Below, in pieces: positions 14,920 through 24,266 of a DNA stretch of 47,249 bases (positions are counted from its first letter, which is position 1; every line of letters begins with the position of its first letter). This DNA comes from Desulforegulaceae bacterium. Its GTDB lineage: Bacteria; Desulfobacterota; Desulfobacteria; Desulfobacterales; JACKCP01. The stretch spans positions 1 to 47,249 of the forward strand of contig JAVETN010000017.1 in the NCBI GenBank assembly GCA_034006035.1, in the 5' to 3' direction. The notes under the pieces are model-generated. The model searched no databases. It saw only the letters and a list, made by a program, of their open reading frames with translations, and was not told the origin of the DNA. Both the position numbers and the translations under genes were made by a program.

Positions 14920-15870
14920 CCTGTGTCAGAATAGTTGCCACATGAGTTAAAAAACAAAATTTAAGTCATGTGGCAGAAAGTAAGAAAAATGGTAGGATAT
15001 GCAAAGTACTCAGATCAGCTTAAAAAAGTTATTGTAGAAAAGTTCCTGTCAAATCCGGAAAATTCTGTTAATTTCATAGCAAGAGAAGCAGCTATTCTAG
15101 CATCAACATTAAAAAACTGGTTAAATAAATCCAATAAATTTAAAGGTTTTCCTACGAATAAGAAGAACTCAAAAAAATTAAAGCCTGAAGAAAAGTTTGA
15201 TATTCTTGTTTTAACGTTCTCAATGAATGAAGTACAAAAAAGTGAATATTGCAGAAGCCATGGCTTCTATCTTGAGGAATTGAAAGAATGGAAGTCTGAA
15301 TGTATAAATCTTTTAAAACAGGTTTTAAAGAGAGCGATCATAAGAAAGACCGCAGTAAAGAAAAAGAGCTTGAAAGAGAAATTAAAAGTCTAGAAAAAGA
15401 GTTGAATCGTAAAGACAAAGCCTTGCCAGAAACAGCAGCGTTATTGGTTCTTAAAAAAAGCTCAGGCAATCTGGGGGGAGTCAGAGGAAGAAAAATAAGT
15501 ATTGAAAATCGAAAAAATGCTGTTTTTCTTATTAAAGAGGCTAATGCGTCCGGTGCCTCTTTAGATAAAGTCTGTGAAATATTAAATATATCAGTTCGTA
15601 CTTTTAAAAGATGGCAAAAGGAGGATACCGTGAAGGAAGATCAAAGATAAGCCTCTAGATAAACTTGGAGATAATGAACGTGCCAAAATTTTAAAATATG
15701 CAACAGCCTTGATTATCAAAGCTTGTCGCCATCTCAGATAGTGTCGACTTTAGCTGATAACGGATTATATATAGCATCAGAGACAACCTTTTTACAGAAT
15801 ACTTAAGAAAGAAGTTCTATTGGAACACAGAGGCAAAGCAAAGCTTGTAAGTCAAGGGGAACGAAGTTAT
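14920..15870 (+). mobile_element. Decayed IS3-like insertion sequence
   Basis: The transposase is broken by several frameshifts. An OrfA-like frame (from 14968) begins with a helix-turn-helix region (IAREAAILASTLKNWLNKS) and the FDILVLTFSMNEVQKSEYCR block. It shifts frame near 15310, giving LEREIKSLEKELNRKDKALP and ETAALLVLKK, and shifts again near the A7 run at about 15453 to a natural-looking end (AQAIWGESEEEK). The OrfB start (ISIENRKNAVFLIKEANASG, ISVRTFKRW) is in the other frame to 15650. Beyond 15650 pieces of OrfB continue (LDKLGDNERAKILKYATA, QIVSTLADNGLYIASETTF) with at least three more shifts, and the catalytic DDE domain is absent. The family assignment rests on the OrfA/OrfB motif order. 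Confidence 0.8.
14937..14974. repeat. Inverted repeat at the left edge of the IS remnant
   Basis: Perfect 9-bp arms GCCACATGA (14937-14945) and TCATGTGGC (14966-14974) flank a 20-nt AT-rich loop. It sits where the left end of the insertion sequence should be and overlaps the putative transposase start. Confidence 0.55.
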
Positions 15871-15973
15871 TAAAAACAGGTTAAGAAAAAATAAACTCAA
15901 ATAAGTTATTCTTTAGGAGAAAAATTTTATAAAAAATTACGACATAAACTTTCCATAAAAAAGGGGTTGACCC

Positions 15974-15998
15974 GAAAATTTGAGAGTTATGCAAAGGT
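15974..15998 (+). repeat. GAGTTATG motif upstream of the sulfotransferase gene (copy 2)
   Basis: GGGGTTGACCC (15963-15973) is followed by GAAAATTTGAGAGTTATGCA and AAGGT. The second part matches 13820-13845. TTGACC at 15967 might be a -35 box, but no convincing -10 follows at standard spacing. Confidence 0.35.
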
Positions 15999-16028
15999 TT
16001 TTCAAAATAACTATAGGAAAATTTTTTT

Positions 16029-16892
16029 ATGAATAAAACAATTTTATACATTATGTCCGATGTACGTTCAGGTTCTACACTTCTGGATAATATTTTTTCT
16101 AATGCACCAAACACAATTTCTGTTGGAGAATTGCATCATTTAGATTCTCATCTATATAAAGGTAAATGGGGGAAAACTTGGAATTGGACTTGCACATGTG
16201 GTAAGAGTATAATTGACTGTGAATTTTGGAAAAAAGTATTAGATAATTTAAAAGAGAAAAAAGTCAAAATTGAAAACACATCTTTAAAAAAAATAAAAAA
16301 AAATGATACTGAAACTGAAAAAAATAAAAAAAAAGAGTTTAATGAAAAAGTAATTAAACTAATAAATGAAATTTATGATGCAATATTTGAAGAAACGGAT
16401 TCTGATATACTTATAGATTCTTCTAAACATATCGAACATGGTATCGAACTGTATAAAACAAACAAAAAATATAATATTAAAATAATTTATCTGAAAAGAG
16501 ATATCCGTGCTGTCGTACTGTCAAAATTAAAATGGGCACAGAAATTTGGAAGGGAAAAAAGCAGTGCTTATGAAATTCTAATCAGAACTAAATTTCATGA
16601 TATTTTTCTCAAACAACAAATAAAAAAAATCTTAAAGGAAGATATAATACAGATCAAATACGAAGAGTTATCTAAAAAACCACAAGAAATAATAAACAAA
16701 ATTACGGAGAAATTTTTATTGCCACATTTTGAAGTTCCAGAATATATGGATCTTACAAACAGTCATACAATTGGAGGAACACCCAGTAGATTTAAAAAAT
16801 CAAAAATCAAATATGATAAAAATTGGGAAAAAAGATCAAAAAAAATGCCTTTTTTCCATGTTCTTGGCAAGATAGTTGATAGTATTTTATGA
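16029..16892 (+). CDS. Sulfotransferase family protein
   Basis: The 287-residue protein is predicted to transfer sulfate from PAPS to an acceptor, here probably a sugar of the surface glycan or its lipid-linked precursor. The 5'-phosphosulfate-binding loop is MSDVRSGSTLLDNIF (residues 9-23), and the 3'-phosphate-binding segment is IIYLKRDIRAVVLSKLKWAQ (about 153-172). WTCTCGKSIIDCEFWKKVL is a short Cys-rich insertion seen in some bacterial members. The Lys/Asn-rich middle (about 75-115) is low complexity. AGGA precedes the ATG. The gene overlaps the flippase by four bases (ATGA). Confidence 0.82.
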   Translation: MNKTILYIMSDVRSGSTLLDNIFSNAPNTISVGELHHLDSHLYKGKWGKTWNWTCTCGKSIIDCEFWKKVLDNLKEKKVKIENTSLKKIKKNDTETEKNKKKEFNEKVIKLINEIYDAIFEETDSDILIDSSKHIEHGIELYKTNKKYNIKIIYLKRDIRAVVLSKLKWAQKFGREKSSAYEILIRTKFHDIFLKQQIKKILKEDIIQIKYEELSKKPQEIINKITEKFLLPHFEVPEYMDLTNSHTIGGTPSRFKKSKIKYDKNWEKRSKKMPFFHVLGKIVDSIL

Positions 16893-18352
16893 CACTTGCA
16901 AGCAAACTAAAAAGTGCTGCTTTCTGGCAAACTCTTCAAATTGTCATTCAGGTAGTAGCCCAATTTGCATATATTGCCACAATGGCTCGCTTGTTAAGTA
17001 AAAATGATTTTGGTTTGATGGCAATGGCAGGTAGTTTTATAGGTATTGGTACAATTTTCAGTGAAGGTGGGATGGGTGCGGCTCTTATACAACGCAAAAA
17101 TATCACACAAAAACATATGAATGCGGCATTACAGGGTGGATTCGTAATTGGTTTTGCCATATTTATTATGCTCTTTTTTTCAGCTAACATAATCGCGTTA
17201 TTTTTTAACCAGCCGCAATTAGAATTTTTGATAAAGGTAATTGGTGTTAATGTTGTATTACATTCAATTAGCGGAATATCTATAAGCTTGCTTGAAAAAG
17301 AATTTCAGTTTAAATATACTGCTTCAATTACTATGGTAACATCTGTTATTGGTTATACGGTAGGGATACTGTGTGGTTATCACAATTTGGGTGTGTGGTC
17401 ATTGGTTGTAGCTTCTTTAACCACCACTCTATTAAGTACTATTGCTTTTTTCAGTTTTGCACCAATAAAATTTTCTTTTAAATTACATGTTAAAGAATGG
17501 AAAGAATTGTTTTCGTTCGGGTTTGGTATCATCCTTCTCAAAATAAATAACTATATGGGAAATGAAGGGATAATCTTGGTTTTAGGAAAAATTTTTACAC
17601 CTGGGTTGCTTGGTGTTTTTGAAAGGGCATTCAGGATTAAAACTTTACCAAGTATGTATTTGGGGAATATTTTAGACAAGATAATGTTTCCTGCCATGTC
17701 AGAAATACAAGACGAACACGATCGTCTTTTTAGGATATATCAGAACTCTCTTGGAGTTGTTAACTCGGTTTTAATGCCTCTGGCTGTTTTTTTAGTTTTT
17801 TTTTCAAAGGAAGTCGTCTTGATAATATTGGGTAATAATTGGCTTGAGGCAGTGTTCCCATTGCAGATCATGTTCATAGTTCTTCCCTTTAGTTCATCAA
17901 GCCGTATGGCCGACTCTGTTATACGTGCTAAGGGGTTAGTATATAAAAATTCGCTACGAAAATTTATATATGTAATTTTTCTTTTAGTTACTGTTTCTAT
18001 CGGTGCATATTATTTTGGTATTGTGGGGGCATCAATAGCGGTGTCCATTAGTTTTTTGTTTAATTATACTATTATGCTTGTTCTGGTCAAAAGGATATTT
18101 AATAAAGGAATTCGAGAAATTTTTTTTTCGCCTGTTTTTGCAGGGTTAAAGATATCTTTAGTGATTTTAATAATTATTTATATTTTTTCAAAAATTCTGA
18201 ATGGATTAAATGAAACTCCACTGTCTAATTTTTTTATTATTTCGTTATTTACTTGTGTTCTGATAGCATTCATCGCCTGGAAGAATCCTAAAATGCTTGG
18301 CAAATATTTATGTGGTACTATAAATCAAGTATTCATAAAAACAAAAAGTTAA
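16889..18352 (+). CDS. wzx: Wzx-type polysaccharide flippase (MOP superfamily)
   Basis: The 487-residue integral membrane protein has about 14 hydrophobic helices and belongs to the PST/Wzx branch, resembling WzxC/TuaB (KSAAFWQTLQIVIQVVAQFA at the N-terminus; MARLLSKNDFGLMAMA; FGFGIILLKINNYMGNEGII). Such proteins move undecaprenyl-linked repeat units across the inner membrane. It is translationally coupled to the sulfotransferase, which could mean the repeat unit is sulfated before or around export; that order is inference. A downstream wzy and the distal wzz complete a Wzx/Wzy pathway. Confidence 0.92.
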   Translation: MTLASKLKSAAFWQTLQIVIQVVAQFAYIATMARLLSKNDFGLMAMAGSFIGIGTIFSEGGMGAALIQRKNITQKHMNAALQGGFVIGFAIFIMLFFSANIIALFFNQPQLEFLIKVIGVNVVLHSISGISISLLEKEFQFKYTASITMVTSVIGYTVGILCGYHNLGVWSLVVASLTTTLLSTIAFFSFAPIKFSFKLHVKEWKELFSFGFGIILLKINNYMGNEGIILVLGKIFTPGLLGVFERAFRIKTLPSMYLGNILDKIMFPAMSEIQDEHDRLFRIYQNSLGVVNSVLMPLAVFLVFFSKEVVLIILGNNWLEAVFPLQIMFIVLPFSSSSRMADSVIRAKGLVYKNSLRKFIYVIFLLVTVSIGAYYFGIVGASIAVSISFLFNYTIMLVLVKRIFNKGIREIFFSPVFAGLKISLVILIIIYIFSKILNGLNETPLSNFFIISLFTCVLIAFIAWKNPKMLGKYLCGTINQVFIKTKS

Positions 18353-18394
18353 CAGTTTTACTTGAAACCTCAATTTAAAGATAAATGAAAATAT

Positions 18395-19540
18395 ATGAAA
18401 ATTTTTTTTGCTGGTGATTACGCTCCTTGCCGAAGATATGAAAACATTGTGTTAGAAAAAAGAAAATCTATTTTTGGCAATCTGATGGATGACATTCTCG
18501 AATCAGATATCTCATTCGTCAACCTTGAGACACCTCTATCTATTACTGGTAAGCCCATAAAAAAATCCGGCCCAAACATCAAAGCACATCCTGACTGCAT
18601 CCATGCCTTAGCTGATGCAGGATTTTCTGTAGTGGGTCTGGCGAATAATCATATTCTGGATTTTGGAGAAAAAGGCCTGGAAGAGACCTTGAATGCGTGT
18701 CGCAAGGTTGGGGTGTCTACATGTGGTGCTGGAAAGAGTCTGCACGAAGCACAGCAGCCGTTAGTTATTGAAAAAGATGGGATTAAGGTTGGGTATATTG
18801 CTGTTGCCGAGCATGAATTCAGTATTGCTGAAAAAGAAAGTGGTGGAGCAGCACCGCTTGATCCCATAGACAATTCCCTGTTAATTGAAAATCTACGAAA
18901 AAATGTCGGCCTCTTGTTCGTTACGATTCATGGTGGCAATGAATATTTTCCTTATCCCCGACCCGGGCTGAGAAAAATTTGCAGGTTTTATGTGGAAAAA
19001 GGTGCAGATGCGGTGATTTGCCATCATGCTCATGTGCCGGGTGCTTACGAAGTATATAAGGGCAAGCCTATTGTTTATAGCTTAGGGAACCTAATATTCG
19101 ATCATCCAAATCCACCTAATGGTTGGAATCAGGGATATGCTTTTCGTTTGGAGTATGTAAAAAATTCTATGACATTATCTTCTTTTAAGCTCATTCCGTA
19201 TACACAATCTGTTAAACAGGGCGGTGTATTGAGAATCGCAGATAAAGAGAGAGAAAATTTTTTACAGATCATTGAAAGTTATAGAGATGTTTTAACAACT
19301 GAAAAAAAGTATGAGAATCTTTGGCTGGAATTTTGTGAAAAGAAAAGAACCAGTGCCTTGCTTAATATGTTTCTACCCTTTCGTGTTAAAGGCATTGGTA
19401 GAGTTTATGATATTCTGAAAATCGAAGATATTATTGTTCCTGAAAAATATTTATTCAAAAGACAAAATATGTTGAGATGTGAATCACATATTGAATTATT
19501 CAATACAATACTGAAAGATAAAATTGAAAATAGAAAATAA
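18395..19540 (+). CDS. CapA family metallophosphatase-like protein
   Basis: The 381-residue protein matches the PGA_cap (CapA, PF09587) family of calcineurin-like folds. Visible metal-site motifs are FAGDYAP at the N-terminus, NLETPLS around residue 48, GLANNHILDFGEKGL around 80, HGGNEYFPYPRPGLRK around 178, HHAHVPG around 208 and VYSLGNLIFD around 225. Some relatives take part in poly-gamma-glutamate capsule synthesis, others in polysaccharide loci with unknown roles. There is no signal peptide, so a cytoplasmic role is likely. G+C is visibly higher than in wzx and wzy on either side, suggesting a separate origin. Its C-terminus overlaps the wzy start by 17 bp. Confidence 0.88.
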   Translation: MKIFFAGDYAPCRRYENIVLEKRKSIFGNLMDDILESDISFVNLETPLSITGKPIKKSGPNIKAHPDCIHALADAGFSVVGLANNHILDFGEKGLEETLNACRKVGVSTCGAGKSLHEAQQPLVIEKDGIKVGYIAVAEHEFSIAEKESGGAAPLDPIDNSLLIENLRKNVGLLFVTIHGGNEYFPYPRPGLRKICRFYVEKGADAVICHHAHVPGAYEVYKGKPIVYSLGNLIFDHPNPPNGWNQGYAFRLEYVKNSMTLSSFKLIPYTQSVKQGGVLRIADKERENFLQIIESYRDVLTTEKKYENLWLEFCEKKRTSALLNMFLPFRVKGIGRVYDILKIEDIIVPEKYLFKRQNMLRCESHIELFNTILKDKIENRK

Positions 19541-20816
19541 TAAAAAATTAAAGTTTCCGAATTTTGGTGTTGGTGCACTATTAGCTGGGGTATATTTTTA
19601 TGTGGCTATTAACTTCAGCTATTCCGATGTTTTTGGTAACGAAAGTCGATATTACTTTCTAATTTCTCAATTGCTACTTATTTATTTTCCTGTTCATTTT
19701 TTGTTTAATAACAGGCTCAAGGTGAAATTAGATTACCCATTCTTTTTTTATTTTAGTTTGTTTGTATTTTCTTTTTATTCTTGTTTTTTATTGGGTATCG
19801 CACAGTCTAATTACAATACTCTAATAGCGTTTTTTAAAGTTTTCATTATTTTTTTCATTATTTTTTATTATGTAGACAATAGAAAAAAATTTTTAATTGT
19901 CCTTTTTAGCTTATTTTTATCGGGATTTGCTCTGTATTATTTTAATAAAGAAAGTGTACTGATTTCTAAAATGCTATATGAAACTTTTGGAGATACTTCC
20001 AGTAACTCCAGACTTTACGGGACTGCAGGCAATGCCAACCAATTAACAATTTTGGCTTTTTGTGCTTTGTGGGCTTCTACGACACTTTTTTTTTATTTTA
20101 AATCAAAAATTTATAGATTTATATTTTTATCACCGCTGCCTTTTTTATTTTATTTAATTATTTTAAGTGGTTCTAAGAAGGGTCTTTTGTCAATATTGAT
20201 TTTTATGGCTTTTGTTTTATTGTTTCATGTAAAAAAAATATTGTTTAGGAGAAAGATATTTAAGGAACCACTTCTGATATTTTCGTTTTATGTTTTGGTT
20301 ATTTTAATAATGGTTTTAATGTTTCAATATCTTACCGAAAGTTATTATGGACAACGATTATATAGTGCTTTGACCTTAGAGTCAGTGCATGGATATGATA
20401 AAGCGAGAGCCGATCTCGGATTTGCGGCTCTTAAAATGTGGATGGAATCTCCTTTATGGGGTAAAGGTTTTGATAATTTTCGTAATCTCTCAGCTCAATA
20501 TGGTGCAAAGCCGGATACTTACTCGCATTCTTCATTATTAGGACTACTCGCTAATTTAGGTGTTTTTGGTATTTTTTTTTATTTTGGGTTTTTATTTTTG
20601 TTGATTAGAAAAAGCTTACTTTTTATGAAGAATATCAAAAATAACAAAGATATAATTCTACTTAAATTTGGCACTTTTTTTATTTTGATTGTCGTATTCT
20701 TCAATTTATTCGCTGTATTATTTTTTGATAAGGTTTTAATTCCACTGCTTGCTTCATATGCGGGATATCTTTTTTCACTCAACAAGAAGAACTTTTCAAT
20801 CACAAAAGATAGATAG
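19524..20816 (+). CDS. wzy: O-antigen polymerase/ligase-like membrane protein (Wzy)
   Basis: The 430-residue protein is strongly hydrophobic with about 11-12 membrane helices and a periplasmic loop near residues 270-335 containing WMESPLWGKGFDNFRNLS and SHSSLLGLLANLGVFG, the Wzy_C/O-antigen ligase signature (PF04932). An earlier loop carries RLYGTAGNANQL. It would polymerise repeat units in the periplasm. The start codon is TTG at 19524, inside the capA-like gene, preceded by GAAAG; no in-frame ATG lies near, so TTG use is likely. The base composition is very AT-rich. Confidence 0.85.
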   Translation: MKIENNKKLKFPNFGVGALLAGVYFYVAINFSYSDVFGNESRYYFLISQLLLIYFPVHFLFNNRLKVKLDYPFFFYFSLFVFSFYSCFLLGIAQSNYNTLIAFFKVFIIFFIIFYYVDNRKKFLIVLFSLFLSGFALYYFNKESVLISKMLYETFGDTSSNSRLYGTAGNANQLTILAFCALWASTTLFFYFKSKIYRFIFLSPLPFLFYLIILSGSKKGLLSILIFMAFVLLFHVKKILFRRKIFKEPLLIFSFYVLVILIMVLMFQYLTESYYGQRLYSALTLESVHGYDKARADLGFAALKMWMESPLWGKGFDNFRNLSAQYGAKPDTYSHSSLLGLLANLGVFGIFFYFGFLFLLIRKSLLFMKNIKNNKDIILLKFGTFFILIVVFFNLFAVLFFDKVLIPLLASYAGYLFSLNKKNFSITKDR

Positions 20817-20994
20817 GGTTTTATCCCCTCTTCCTGTGGCTTTAAATCGTCCATTTGTTTTTAACTTGTATATGTAAATTTAAACAAGACATTTTAGCTT
20901 GAAATATATATGTTCAGCATGAAATTTTAATATTTAGAAGGATACTTCAGTCAGATCATATAATATTTACACTACACAAGAACAGTTAATTAAT

Positions 20995-22056
20995 ATCACA
21001 CCAGAATTAAAATTTTTTTAAACGAAACCCGAGCAAAATTAAAAGGTGCAGAAAGAATGTTGTTTATGGCTCTGTTGTGTTACTAATGGGAAAAGGTGGT
21101 CAAAGAAGAGCTCTTAAGGAGCTTGGATGGAACCATGATACAATTCGTAAAGGTATCAAAGAATTTCAATCTAGTATAACCTGTATTGATAATTTTTTAG
21201 GAAGAGGCCGTAAACCTTTAGAAGAAAAATTTCCATCTTTACTTGAAGATATAAAAAATATTGTTGAACCCCTGTTGCCAAACTGATCCGACATTTCGAT
21301 CTACTCAGCTGTATTCGCCAATAACAGCAAAAGAAGTACGCAGGAGGCTTATTGAAGAAAAAGGATACTCCAAAGAGGCCCCATTGGTATCAACGCAATA
21401 GCAGATTCGGACCTAGGTGTTTTAAGGCTTTCAATGGATGCAAAAGTTGCAGCCAAAGTTGGGCCGTTTTCACGAGGAGGTTACAATCGTCATTGTCTTC
21501 GTGCATGTGACCATGATTTTAAGTCTGATAAATACTAAAGCTTTTTGATATATCAATCCAGCTACAGATGAGACCTTTTTCTACTTTAGTGAGAGTAATG
21601 TTACAGCAGATTTTATGGTTGATATATTTGAACATTTATGGCCAAAGATCAAAGATGATTATGATCCGCATACCATAGTATTAAATCTTGACAATGGGCC
21701 TGAAAATAACAGCAGAAGAAGTATGAAACGGCTGGTTGAATTTCCAAATAAGTATTCCGTAAATATAAGTTTAGCCTACTAACCGCCGTATCACAGCAAA
21801 TATAATCCTATAGAAAGAGTCTGGGGACGATTGGAAAATCACTGGAAAGGTGAATTCCTTGATAGTGTTGAAAAAGTTTTGGGGTTGGCAAGAACTATGT
21901 CTTGGAAAGGCTGCAACCCGATTGTTAATTTTGTCCAAAAAAACTATCAAAAAGGAGTCTCCTTAACAAAAAAAGCTATGGAGATAATTGAAACAAAAAT
22001 TTGTCGAATTAATGGAATAGAAAAATGGGCTGTTGATATACTTTGCTATGATTAGT
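20995..22056 (+). mobile_element. Decayed ISAzo13-family insertion sequence
   Basis: The transposase fragments appear in order across frames: ITPELKIFLNETRAKLKGAE (about 20998), MGKGGQRRALKELGWNHDTI and GRGRKPLEEKFPSLLEDIKN (21086-21286), then ITAKEVRRRLIEEKGYSKEA (about 21315). Next come DAKAAVKIGPFSRGG-like residues (about 21435), TLVINQDNGPEN-like LNLDNGPENNSRRSMKRL (about 21681-21740), and PPYHSKYNPIERVWGRLENH through KKAMEIIETKICRINGIEKW (21783-22040). Frameshifts, an internal deletion after about 21380 and a stop at about 21779 inactivate it. This matches ISAzo13-type (DDE) transposases. The stretch 20817-20994 shows no gene. Confidence 0.85.
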
Positions 22057-22143
22057 TTTTTGGACTAAATTATTATAAATTTGTGCCTTATGTGGTAAAT
22101 TTATATTCTCTTGTTTAAAAGTATGTAAAGGAAAGAAATTAAA

Positions 22144-23184
22144 ATGATTGCAATTCATCACAGGGAAAGTAGCTTTTCAGAATGTTGGATAGAGTATTGC
22201 CAGAAGCATGATATTCCATTCAAGGTAGTTAATGCTTATGCTGATGATATCATAAAACAACTTGCGGATTGTGATGGGGTTATGTGGCATTGGCATCAGA
22301 ATGAATATCGGGACCAGCTTTTTGCTCGACAGCTCGTATTTGCATTGGAGTCAGCAGGAAAAAAAGTGTTCCCCAATTCAAATACATCTTGGCATTTTGA
22401 CGACAAAATAGGACAAAAGTATTTATTGGAAGCCCATAATTTGCCTTTGGTACCTACTCATTGTTTTTTTGATTGTGAATCAGCAATGAAATGGTTAGAT
22501 AATTCAAACTTTCCTAAGGTTTTTAAGCTTAGAAACGGAGCTGGCTCAAAAAATGTACAACTTGTGAAAAATCGTGTTCAAGCTGAAAAAATATTGAAAA
22601 CAGCATTTGGGAGAGGTTTTGGGAGCAGAACCAGAAAATCTATTTTGGATGAAGCCTTCTGGCGGTTTAAAAGAGACAAAGATATAATCAATCTGTTGCG
22701 GATTTTCAAAACTTTAATGTTAATTGCAAGTCATCCTGCTACAAAATCTAAACTGCAGGTCCAAAAAAATTACTTATATTTTCAAGATTTTATCCCAAAC
22801 AACCAATATGATGATCGCTTGGTTGTTATTGGTGACAGGTGTTTTTGTATGAGAAGGTATTGCAGAAGTGATGATTTTCGTGCATCAGGGAGTGGTGTAT
22901 TTTCCTACGAAATTGACCAATTCCCTAAAGAGTCCATTAAAATTGCATTTACAGTTGCAAAGAAAATCAGATCTCAATCATGTGCCATGGATTTCGTATA
23001 TAGTGATGATGGAATGCCTATGATTGTAGAAATTTCTTATTGTTTTACTCCAGGTCGTGTTTATGAAGATTGCCATGGATACTTTGATTCAGAACTTAAT
23101 TGGCACGATTTGCCTGTCAGGCCTGAGGAATTTATTTTAGAAGATTTTTTATTTGACATAGCTGAAAGTACTACTATCAAATGA
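22144..23184 (+). CDS. ATP-grasp domain protein
   Basis: The 346-residue protein has an ATP-grasp layout. An N-terminal preATP-grasp region (CDGVMWHWHQNE) is followed by FDDKIGQKYLLEAHNLPLVP (the start of the ATP-binding domain), PKVFKLRNGAGSKNVQLV (about 119-136, glycine-rich ATP loop), FQDFIPNNQYDDRLVVIGD, and AMDFVYSDDGMPMIVEISYC near the C-terminus, where Asp and Glu would bind magnesium. Such enzymes form amide or ester bonds from carboxyl phosphates. In a polysaccharide locus with an uronic acid pathway it might amidate a uronic acid or add an amino acid, but that is inference. AAGGAAAG precedes the ATG. It overlaps the next glycosyltransferase by four bases. Confidence 0.8.
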   Translation: MIAIHHRESSFSECWIEYCQKHDIPFKVVNAYADDIIKQLADCDGVMWHWHQNEYRDQLFARQLVFALESAGKKVFPNSNTSWHFDDKIGQKYLLEAHNLPLVPTHCFFDCESAMKWLDNSNFPKVFKLRNGAGSKNVQLVKNRVQAEKILKTAFGRGFGSRTRKSILDEAFWRFKRDKDIINLLRIFKTLMLIASHPATKSKLQVQKNYLYFQDFIPNNQYDDRLVVIGDRCFCMRRYCRSDDFRASGSGVFSYEIDQFPKESIKIAFTVAKKIRSQSCAMDFVYSDDGMPMIVEISYCFTPGRVYEDCHGYFDSELNWHDLPVRPEEFILEDFLFDIAESTTIK

Positions 23185-24266
23185 AAATAGTCCTTGTTAA
23201 TTCTCATCTTGGCTATGGCGGTGCAGAGAGGGTCATTACCTTGATGGCCAACTATTGGGCCGAGCAAGGACATGATGTTTACCTGATGACTCTTGCCAGG
23301 CGTGATGTGCCATGTGCATATCCTTTGCATGTGCTAGTCAATCGGGTCAGTGCCCAGGATGGGACACGACATCGATTCGTTTTGCTCAAGCTTTTTGACT
23401 TTCGTAAAAATCTGGGCCGCCTTTCCCCTGATATAGTCATTTCTTTTCAGGATGAAACCAATATCATGACCCGACTTGTATCTTTGGGACTTGATTTGCC
23501 CCTGATTATTTCAGAACGGAGTCATCCACAGTATTTGCCGCTTGCCTGGTACTGGAAACTTGCCCGTCGACTTGTATATCCTTTGTGCGATTGCCTAGTA
23601 GTTCAAACTAAGTCCATTCATGATTGGTTTATGAGCCGAAAATATGATTTGTCTATTGAAATTATTCCTAATCCTCTTTTGAATGATGATAATCGAACTG
23701 ATTTTGATGCAGAAATTATTCTTGATAAGAATGCTATTATTACTGTGGGAAGGCTGACAAAAGCCAAAGGGCATGACAGGTTGCTGGAAATTTTCAAAAA
23801 GGTTTCAAGCCTCAGGCCAGACTGGAAGCTTTATATTGTTGGCGAAGGTAATCTCCGGACAAGGTTAGAAGAAAAAATTCAAGATTATGGGCTTAACGGT
23901 AAGGTTATTTTAACAGGACATGTTAAAAATCCACTGTCTCTACTTAAGCAGGCAAAGATTTTTGTGTTTACCTCATATTGGGAAGGTTTTCCCAATGCAC
24001 TATGTGAGGCAATGGCTGCTGGATTACCCGTGCTCAGTTTTGATTGCCCGTCAGGTCCTGCGGATATAATTGTAAATGGTAAAAATGGAGTTTTGATCTC
24101 CAGCCAAGAGCATGGAGCGTTTGTAGAGTCGTTGATTGAGTTGATAGATTGCTCTCAAAAGGCGAATAAACTAGGTGCTAATGCCAGGCAAATCACTGCA
24201 AACCTTTCTGTCGATTCTATAATGAAAAAATGGGCCGAGATGGTTTCTAGATACATACAAAAATGA
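23181..24266 (+). CDS. Glycosyltransferase, GT4 family
   Basis: The 361-residue GT-B enzyme has an N-terminal acceptor domain (LVNSHLGYGGAERVITLMAN) and a C-terminal GT4 donor domain with VGRLTKAKGHDRLLEIFKKV, GEGNLRTRLEEKI, and the EX7E motif in WEGFPNALCEAMAAGLPV. The GGAERV start and FDCPSGPADII end are shared with GalNAc-type transferases such as PglH/PglJ, so a HexNAc donor is plausible but unproven. G+C is clearly higher than in the downstream genes, suggesting separate acquisition together with the ATP-grasp gene. It overlaps both neighbours by four bases, so the block is translated as one unit. Confidence 0.88.
   Translation: MKIVLVNSHLGYGGAERVITLMANYWAEQGHDVYLMTLARRDVPCAYPLHVLVNRVSAQDGTRHRFVLLKLFDFRKNLGRLSPDIVISFQDETNIMTRLVSLGLDLPLIISERSHPQYLPLAWYWKLARRLVYPLCDCLVVQTKSIHDWFMSRKYDLSIEIIPNPLLNDDNRTDFDAEIILDKNAIITVGRLTKAKGHDRLLEIFKKVSSLRPDWKLYIVGEGNLRTRLEEKIQDYGLNGKVILTGHVKNPLSLLKQAKIFVFTSYWEGFPNALCEAMAAGLPVLSFDCPSGPADIIVNGKNGVLISSQEHGAFVESLIELIDCSQKANKLGANARQITANLSVDSIMKKWAEMVSRYIQK

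Noticed and set aside
20571..20580. T9 run in wzy as a further phase-variable tract
   Set aside because: Runs of A or T of this length are frequent in this AT-rich sequence, and the frame is intact; there is no evidence of switching.
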